Source: Candidatus Thorarchaeota archaeon (GTDB lineage Archaea > Asgardarchaeota > Thorarchaeia > Thorarchaeales > Thorarchaeaceae). Taken from it: 19,009 bases of DNA. How positions within the stretch are numbered: position 1 is the stretch's first letter; every line of letters begins with the position of its first letter. The position numbers were made by a program, and so were the translations under genes. The stretch spans positions 1 through 19,009 of the forward strand of contig JAEORN010000358.1 in assembly GCA_016840825.1 (NCBI GenBank), read 5' to 3'. The notes beneath the pieces are model-generated. The model worked only from the letters and a program-made list of their open reading frames with translations. It was not told the DNA's origin and made no database searches. Shown piece after piece: positions 14,936 through 19,009 of the stretch.

Positions 14936-15871
14936 ATGGATGTTCGTCAAATAGCCCTACAGGATTTGCTACAGGAGATTCTCGTTTCATCTATCGCTCA
15001 AGAGGGTTTCATAAATGCGATGGCAACTGATGGTCAATTGCTATTTTCTGTTGACTTCGCAGGTAGATTGATGATTTGGAGCATGGACACATTAGAACAT
15101 CTACGTACTACTACGATTGGAACAGAAGGTCTTCTATCGATTATACTAGATGATGATTATGTCTACATTGGCAGTTCCTATATCGACGGTCACGTTTCTG
15201 TATGGCGGAAGGAAGATCTTTCCCCTGTCATCGCACTTAAGGATGGGCAAGGCTCAGTCCTGTCGCTCTGCGATACTGGTACTGAAGTAGTTGCTGCAAG
15301 GTCCAGTGGCACAATAGACTTCTTCAGTAAAAGCGATTGGATGAAGATTGCTTCTTTAGATTCACAGCATCAAATTGCCACCGTTCTATCTGTTGATGAT
15401 GATTTCATATATGTCGGTGGAATCAATGACTATGTGACAGTGTTCAAACTGAGCAATCACTCACCAGTCACTCGACTAGAGGGACATGATGCCGATATAT
15501 TCTCAATCTGCATTGATGGAGATTACTTACTTTCGGGGTCTGGAGAAATATGGTGGGGTGGGCCAGGTTCTCCAAGACCTCCTTCATTTGAGAGTGCGAT
15601 TAGAATGTGGAAAAGGGGAACATGGGAGTTTGTTAGGCTTCTTGAGGGGCATACTGACAACATCAATTCGATTGCAACTGATGAGCATAATATCTATTCC
15701 ATATCTGATGATGGAACCTTATGCTCCTACTCAAAAACTGATTGGTCACAAACAAAGCTCACTATAAGCAAACGCCCCCTAAAATCGATGGTTCTTCATG
15801 ATAGATACCTATACATATGCAACAACGAAGGACACATACTAAGAATACCCACTAATATCTTCAATGACTAG
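14936..15871 (+). CDS. WD40-like seven-bladed beta-propeller protein
   Basis: This 311-residue protein is made of seven repeats of about 38-45 residues, each with the pattern of WD40 blades: a hydrophobic SI-type strand, a DGxYxxxG turn, and a strand ending in W/F plus a short polar loop. Blades begin at about residues 23, 63, 106, 146, 185, 241 and 282. The fifth has an insertion rich in Gly, Pro and Ser (EIWWGGPGSPRPP). The canonical WD dipeptide is mostly worn to VW, MW or TV. Such propellers are protein-binding platforms; no partner is evident. No signal peptide or membrane helix is seen, so it is probably cytoplasmic. The ATG at 14936 is chosen over an in-frame GTG at 14927 because of the predicted start site. 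The methyltransferase gene follows 65 bases later on the same strand. Confidence 0.8.
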   Translation: MDVRQIALQDLLQEILVSSIAQEGFINAMATDGQLLFSVDFAGRLMIWSMDTLEHLRTTTIGTEGLLSIILDDDYVYIGSSYIDGHVSVWRKEDLSPVIALKDGQGSVLSLCDTGTEVVAARSSGTIDFFSKSDWMKIASLDSQHQIATVLSVDDDFIYVGGINDYVTVFKLSNHSPVTRLEGHDADIFSICIDGDYLLSGSGEIWWGGPGSPRPPSFESAIRMWKRGTWEFVRLLEGHTDNINSIATDEHNIYSISDDGTLCSYSKTDWSQTKLTISKRPLKSMVLHDRYLYICNNEGHILRIPTNIFND

Positions 15872-15936
15872 CCTCTTTTTCCCTGTCAATATGGCTAGAG
15901 TTATCAGAAGAATAGAGGTTGTAGTGACGATTATTG

Positions 15937-16629
15937 ATGAGTACTGGTGTACAGAAGATATTCTCAGAGGCTGCGCAAACATATGAGATGATTAACCATC
16001 TATTGACATTTGGACTGGATGCGCTCTTTCGTATGAAGGCTGCAAGTCTAGCCTCTAAAATCGATGGTTGGCGCTGGCTTGACGTTTGCAGTGGGACTGG
16101 TGAAATGGCTGCTGCTATGTATAGACACGCAAAGAGCAAACCACAAATCATTTCGTCTGATTTCTCGATGGATATGTTGTGGAAGGCAAAAGAAAAGCCT
16201 GAATTCGACTATATCTCCCAAAGCCTTGCGGATTCAGGGACACTACCTTTCAAAGACAGCTCTTTCGACCTTCTTACTATATCATATGCTACTCGTAATC
16301 TGAATCCTACGATAGATCATCTTCTCTCCTACCTGAAGGAGTTTAGACGTGTTCTGAAACCCGGAGGACTCTTCATCAATCTAGAAACCAGTCAACCTCG
16401 ATCAAGCATTGTTCGCCATCTTTTCCATACCTACATTCGATTATTCGTGAAACGACTCGGTGTCTTGATTTCGGGCTCTAAATCAGGTTATGCATACCTC
16501 TCATATACAGTCCCCCGTTTCCATAATGCAAAGAAGTTTGCCAAGATAATCCGACTAGCTGGTTTCAGAGATGTACGAGTCCATTCATTCCTCTTTGGCA
16601 CCTTTGCGATACATCAGGCTGTAGCATGA
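15937..16629 (+). CDS. UbiE/MenG-type class I SAM methyltransferase
   Basis: This 230-residue methyltransferase has the features of the UbiE/COQ5 family, which C-methylates demethylmenaquinone or the ubiquinone precursor. Visible: the N-terminal helix pair VQKIFSEAAQTYEMIN and LLTFGLD (5-28), SAM motif I LDVCSGTGE (48-56), the acidic D75, PFKDSSFD (104-111), the family motif ATRNL (118-122, usually GLRNV), LKPGG (140-144), and ISGSKSGYAYL (178-188), close to the ISG...YxYL signature. Length is normal. A small-molecule methyltransferase of the same fold with another substrate is possible, since no other quinone gene is in the window. The ATG at 15937 is chosen; a TTG one codon earlier would add one residue. 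It may be co-transcribed with the WD40-like gene upstream. Confidence 0.82.
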   Translation: MSTGVQKIFSEAAQTYEMINHLLTFGLDALFRMKAASLASKIDGWRWLDVCSGTGEMAAAMYRHAKSKPQIISSDFSMDMLWKAKEKPEFDYISQSLADSGTLPFKDSSFDLLTISYATRNLNPTIDHLLSYLKEFRRVLKPGGLFINLETSQPRSSIVRHLFHTYIRLFVKRLGVLISGSKSGYAYLSYTVPRFHNAKKFAKIIRLAGFRDVRVHSFLFGTFAIHQAVA

Positions 16630-16644
16630 CTTAGTCAGTTCAGC

Positions 16645-16662
16645 CTATATTGACAAATATAG
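16645..16662. repeat. Hairpin in the convergent gap after the methyltransferase
   Basis: CTATATT and AATATAG pair over 7 AT-rich base pairs around GACA. It lies 16 bases after the methyltransferase stop and 55 bases before the reductase stop on the other strand, so it could mark 3' ends of either transcript. The stem is weak. Confidence 0.3.
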
Positions 16663-16716
16663 ACACATATTCTGGCAGTCACTAGTAATGATATGGTGCT
16701 GTATTCAGTCTGTCCT

Positions 16717-18726
16717 CTATATCTCACAGGTTGGGCACCCGCCTGCATATAGGACCTGTGCATCAAGGCATCCATCACGAAAAACCGTGATGCCCTTTAG
16801 TTTGAGATCATGTGCCAATTTGAATATCTTTTCAACATCTTGTGTTGTAGCTGTACTAGGTAGGTTCACTGTTTTACTTACAGCATTGTCGACATGCTCC
16901 TGAAAGGCAGCTTGCATTCTTACATGCCATTCTGGACTTATTTCATGAGCTGTCTTGTACACCTTCTTGATATCATCGGGTATTCCATCTATGATCTGGA
17001 TTGACCCGGTCTTGGCAACCTGTTGTTCAATCACATCTGTCCAGAAACCTCTTTCTTCTGCTGTTTTCTTGAATATCTCATTAACCTCTGTGAGTGCAAC
17101 GCCTTCAGTGATTATCCTTCTGTGGGTAATCGCAAAAATCGGTTCGATTCCACTAGTAGTCTGGGCGATTAAGCTTATACTCCCAGTAGGAGCAATCGTG
17201 ATAAGAGTCGCATTCCGTTTCCATGTATTTCTATTCTTCAAATACGCGAAATTCTCAAAATTCCCTCTTATTTTTGCTAATTCTGCGGATGCGCGTTCTG
17301 CTTTCTGTCGAATGAATGACATAACTTTCCCCGCTAGATTAAGTGCAGAATCTGAGTCATAGGGTATTTTCATATTGAGCAACAAATCCGCCCACCCCAT
17401 GATTCCCAAGCCAATCTTTCTGTTAGCTTTGGTTGTCTTCTCAATCTCTTCTACAGGATAGACGTTGAGATCAATGACATTATCTAAGAATCTTACAGAG
17501 AGCTTTACTACTTCTTCTAGCCGATCCCAGTTGATCTCATCATTCACTACCATCCTTGAAAGATTAATACTCCCTAGAACACATGACTCATATGGAAGCA
17601 AAGGCTGTTCCCCACACGGATTGGTGGATTCGATCTCCATTCCATCCAATGGGTGTTCTCTGTTGATTTGATCTATGAAAACAAGACCTGGGTCTCCTGA
17701 ATTCCATGCGTTATGCACGATAGCATCGAAGATCGCTCTTGCACTAATCGTCTTGACTACTTCCCTATTCTGAGGTGCAACAAGGTCAATCTCTCTATTA
17801 TTATACAATGCTTCCATGAACTCGTCAGTAATTGCTACTGAGATGTTGAAGTTCCTAAATGAGCATTTATCTGACTTGCATGCGATAAACTCCATAATGT
17901 CTGGATGATCACATCTTAGCATAGACATATTTGCTCCACGTCTACGCCCTCCCTGTTTTATCACCTCTGTTGCAGTATCATAGATACGCATGAAGGATAC
18001 CGGTCCGCTAGCTACGCCTCCTGTTGTTCCCACCGTAGCTCCTGCAGGTCTTAGCCTTGAGAATGAGAATCCTGTGCCGCCTCCTGACTTCTGAACCATT
18101 GCCATGTGTCTAAGAGAGGTGAAAATCGAGTTCATGTCATCATGAATAGGAAGCACAAAACAAGCACTGCATTGGCCTAGAGGTGTTCCTGCATTGTAGA
18201 GTGTGGGGCTGTTAGGTAAGAACTCTAGATTTGCCATCATGTTGTAGAAGAGATCCGTATATTCTTCGACCTCGGTTCCTTCTCCATATATCTTCTCGAT
18301 GCTAGCTACGGCTGTTGCGACTCTTTGGAACATCTTTGAGGGAGTTTCTAGTGGATTTCCGTCTTCATCCTTCAGGAGGTACCTTTTCAAGACCGTTGCA
18401 GCATTTGGTCCAAACTTCAGGTCATCTACAACTCCAACTTGGTGTAGGAGTCTTCGAGCCTCTCTGTGCTTCTCTCTATACTTTATGTATCGTTTTGCAA
18501 CGTTGGTGAAACCTCGAAGCATCAGGGTATCTTCAACTATATCTTGGATGTCCTCGATATGAATGGTTTCTTGCTTGCGTTCTTGGATGAGTCGTACTAC
18601 TTCTTGAGTTAGTCCTCTTACAGGTGTAGCATCTATACCAGTTGATTGGAATGCACTTAGAATCGCATTCTCAATTTTTATCTCATCAAATTCTACTATA
18701 CGTCCGTCTCTCTTCTCGACCTTCAA
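16717..18726 (-). CDS. nrdJ: Class II (adenosylcobalamin-dependent) ribonucleotide reductase
   Basis: This 669-residue enzyme reduces ribonucleotides to deoxyribonucleotides with a B12-derived radical and needs no oxygen. Visible, counted from the TTG at 18726: an N-terminal ATP-cone (about 2-90) for allosteric control, the redox cysteine C186 in [16 protein letters not shown] (215-223), the active-site motif NPCGE (N369, thiyl-radical C371, E373), the second redox cysteine C382 eleven residues later as in the Thermotoga enzyme, the phosphate-binding PTGS (513-516), and a C-terminal CPTC (664-667) that would be re-reduced by thioredoxin. No intein is present. The frame also opens at a TTG at 18732, but GGAGG (18734-18738) is only one base from it and 7 bases from the TTG at 18726. 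No small radical-generating subunit is nearby, as expected for class II. Confidence 0.94.
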   Translation of the reverse strand: MKVEKRDGRIVEFDEIKIENAILSAFQSTGIDATPVRGLTQEVVRLIQERKQETIHIEDIQDIVEDTLMLRGFTNVAKRYIKYREKHREARRLLHQVGVVDDLKFGPNAATVLKRYLLKDEDGNPLETPSKMFQRVATAVASIEKIYGEGTEVEEYTDLFYNMMANLEFLPNSPTLYNAGTPLGQCSACFVLPIHDDMNSIFTSLRHMAMVQKSGGGTGFSFSRLRPAGATVGTTGGVASGPVSFMRIYDTATEVIKQGGRRRGANMSMLRCDHPDIMEFIACKSDKCSFRNFNISVAITDEFMEALYNNREIDLVAPQNREVVKTISARAIFDAIVHNAWNSGDPGLVFIDQINREHPLDGMEIESTNPCGEQPLLPYESCVLGSINLSRMVVNDEINWDRLEEVVKLSVRFLDNVIDLNVYPVEEIEKTTKANRKIGLGIMGWADLLLNMKIPYDSDSALNLAGKVMSFIRQKAERASAELAKIRGNFENFAYLKNRNTWKRNATLITIAPTGSISLIAQTTSGIEPIFAITHRRIITEGVALTEVNEIFKKTAEERGFWTDVIEQQVAKTGSIQIIDGIPDDIKKVYKTAHEISPEWHVRMQAAFQEHVDNAVSKTVNLPSTATTQDVEKIFKLAHDLKLKGITVFRDGCLDAQVLYAGGCPTCEI

Positions 18727-18770
18727 TAGCAAACCTCCCAGCGACTATTCTCCTACTTCCTTGACCTCAG

Positions 18771-18779
18771 CTATATGTT
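18771..18779 (-). promoter_or_regulatory. TATA-like box for the ribonucleotide reductase
   Basis: On the minus strand this reads AACATATAG. Its centre is about 49 bases before the TTG at 18726, giving a start site near 18749 and a leader of about 22 bases that contains GGAGG. Confidence 0.4.
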
Positions 18780-18871
18780 AAGGAAATAGAATTTATTCTC
18801 CTCCCAAATCATCACTTTTGAATTTTGGGCTTAAGCAGGAATTCCAGACAATTCAACGCTCCTTAACAAGT

Positions 18872-18880
18872 CTTAAAAAC
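18872..18880 (+). promoter_or_regulatory. TATA-like box for the gene at the right edge
   Basis: CTTAAAAAC lies about 33 bases before the ATG at 18909. A start site near 18902 would give an almost leaderless transcript; no Shine-Dalgarno is visible, which agrees. Confidence 0.45.
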
Positions 18881-18908
18881 AACTATTAACTATAGTTTAG
18901 TGATAAAA

Positions 18909-19009
18909 ATGACATATGTAATGTTATACAGAACCAAGGTAAGGCCTGAAAAAATCGAGAGGATGCGGGAACTTAGCTCTCAATTCTTTGAAATCTACAA
19001 GGAACATGG
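18909..19009 (+). CDS. Start of a small protein, cut by the right edge
   Basis: Thirty-three full codons are visible, beginning MTYVMLYRTKVRPEKIE. The pattern of a short hydrophobic strand, then RTKVRPEKIERMRELSSQF as an amphipathic helix, resembles the first half of a ferredoxin-like dimeric alpha/beta-barrel domain such as the ABM or NIPSNAP families, but too little is present to assign it. The ATG is preceded by a TATA-like box at a distance that fits a leaderless start. It is divergent from the ribonucleotide reductase gene. Confidence 0.6.
   Translation, partial: MTYVMLYRTKVRPEKIERMRELSSQFFEIYKEH

Noticed and set aside
16955..17362. Open frame of 135 codons on the plus strand
   Set aside because: Antisense to the ribonucleotide reductase, within its best conserved part; no start signals.
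18727..18732. TTG at 18732 as start of the ribonucleotide reductase
   Set aside because: The GGAGG would be one base away, too close for initiation; the TTG at 18726 has a 7-base gap.
1..19009. CRISPR arrays, insertion sequences, phage or toxin-antitoxin modules
   Set aside because: No spaced direct repeats, transposase, integrase or paired small toxin/antitoxin genes are visible.

Overview
The window (about 19 kb, AT-leaning) looks like an archaeal chromosome, most likely an Asgard archaeon (Thorarchaeota-like) or a TACK-related lineage. The main reasons are a eukaryote-type ribosomal protein S26e, which TACK and Asgard archaea have and euryarchaea lack, archaeal TATA-like boxes about 20-35 bases ahead of many starts, some apparently leaderless genes, heavy use of TTG start codons, and several small membrane proteins of no recognised family. 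The lineage call is inference; no rRNA or tRNA gene is present to fix it. I see no mobile elements, CRISPR arrays or prophage genes.

Layout. Positions 1-748 (-) hold the N-terminal part of a UvrA-family ATPase that runs off the left edge. A 395-base divergent spacer with two inverted repeats follows. At 1144-2772 (+) is an N-acyl-D-amino-acid deacylase, facing a class III PLP aminotransferase or racemase at 2803-4215 (-). At 4423-5979 (+) is a membrane-anchored glycerophosphodiester phosphodiesterase. A zinc-ribbon Nudix hydrolase (6184-6702 +) overlaps tail to tail a GNAT-YoaP fusion (6690-7466 -), which lies downstream of an AMP-forming acyl-CoA synthetase (7536-9494 -). From a 74-base spacer with one near-symmetric TATA element, a 562-residue coiled-coil protein of unknown family (9569-11257 +) runs the other way.

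The right half holds S26e (11373-11657 -), two small membrane proteins (11827-12069 and 12139-12786 +), a VOC-fold protein (12816-13181 -), a 62-residue membrane protein (13273-13461 -), a Gfo/Idh/MocA oxidoreductase (13565-14821 -) divergent from a seven-bladed WD40-like protein (14936-15871 +), a UbiE/MenG-type methyltransferase (15937-16629 +), a class II B12-dependent ribonucleotide reductase (16717-18726 -), and the first 34 codons of a small protein at the right edge (18909-19009 +).

How the genes relate. This is mostly a mosaic of single genes with their own promoters, not one pathway. The plausible links are D-amino-acid use (deacylase plus aminotransferase/racemase), acyl-CoA activation with a neighbouring acetyltransferase, and a Gfo/WD40 divergent pair that carries a matching 14-base repeat in both promoters. 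The regulatory DNA is richer than usual for such genes: dyads or repeats sit at or next to at least three predicted promoters. The coiled-coil protein at 9569-11257 is the best candidate for undescribed biology.
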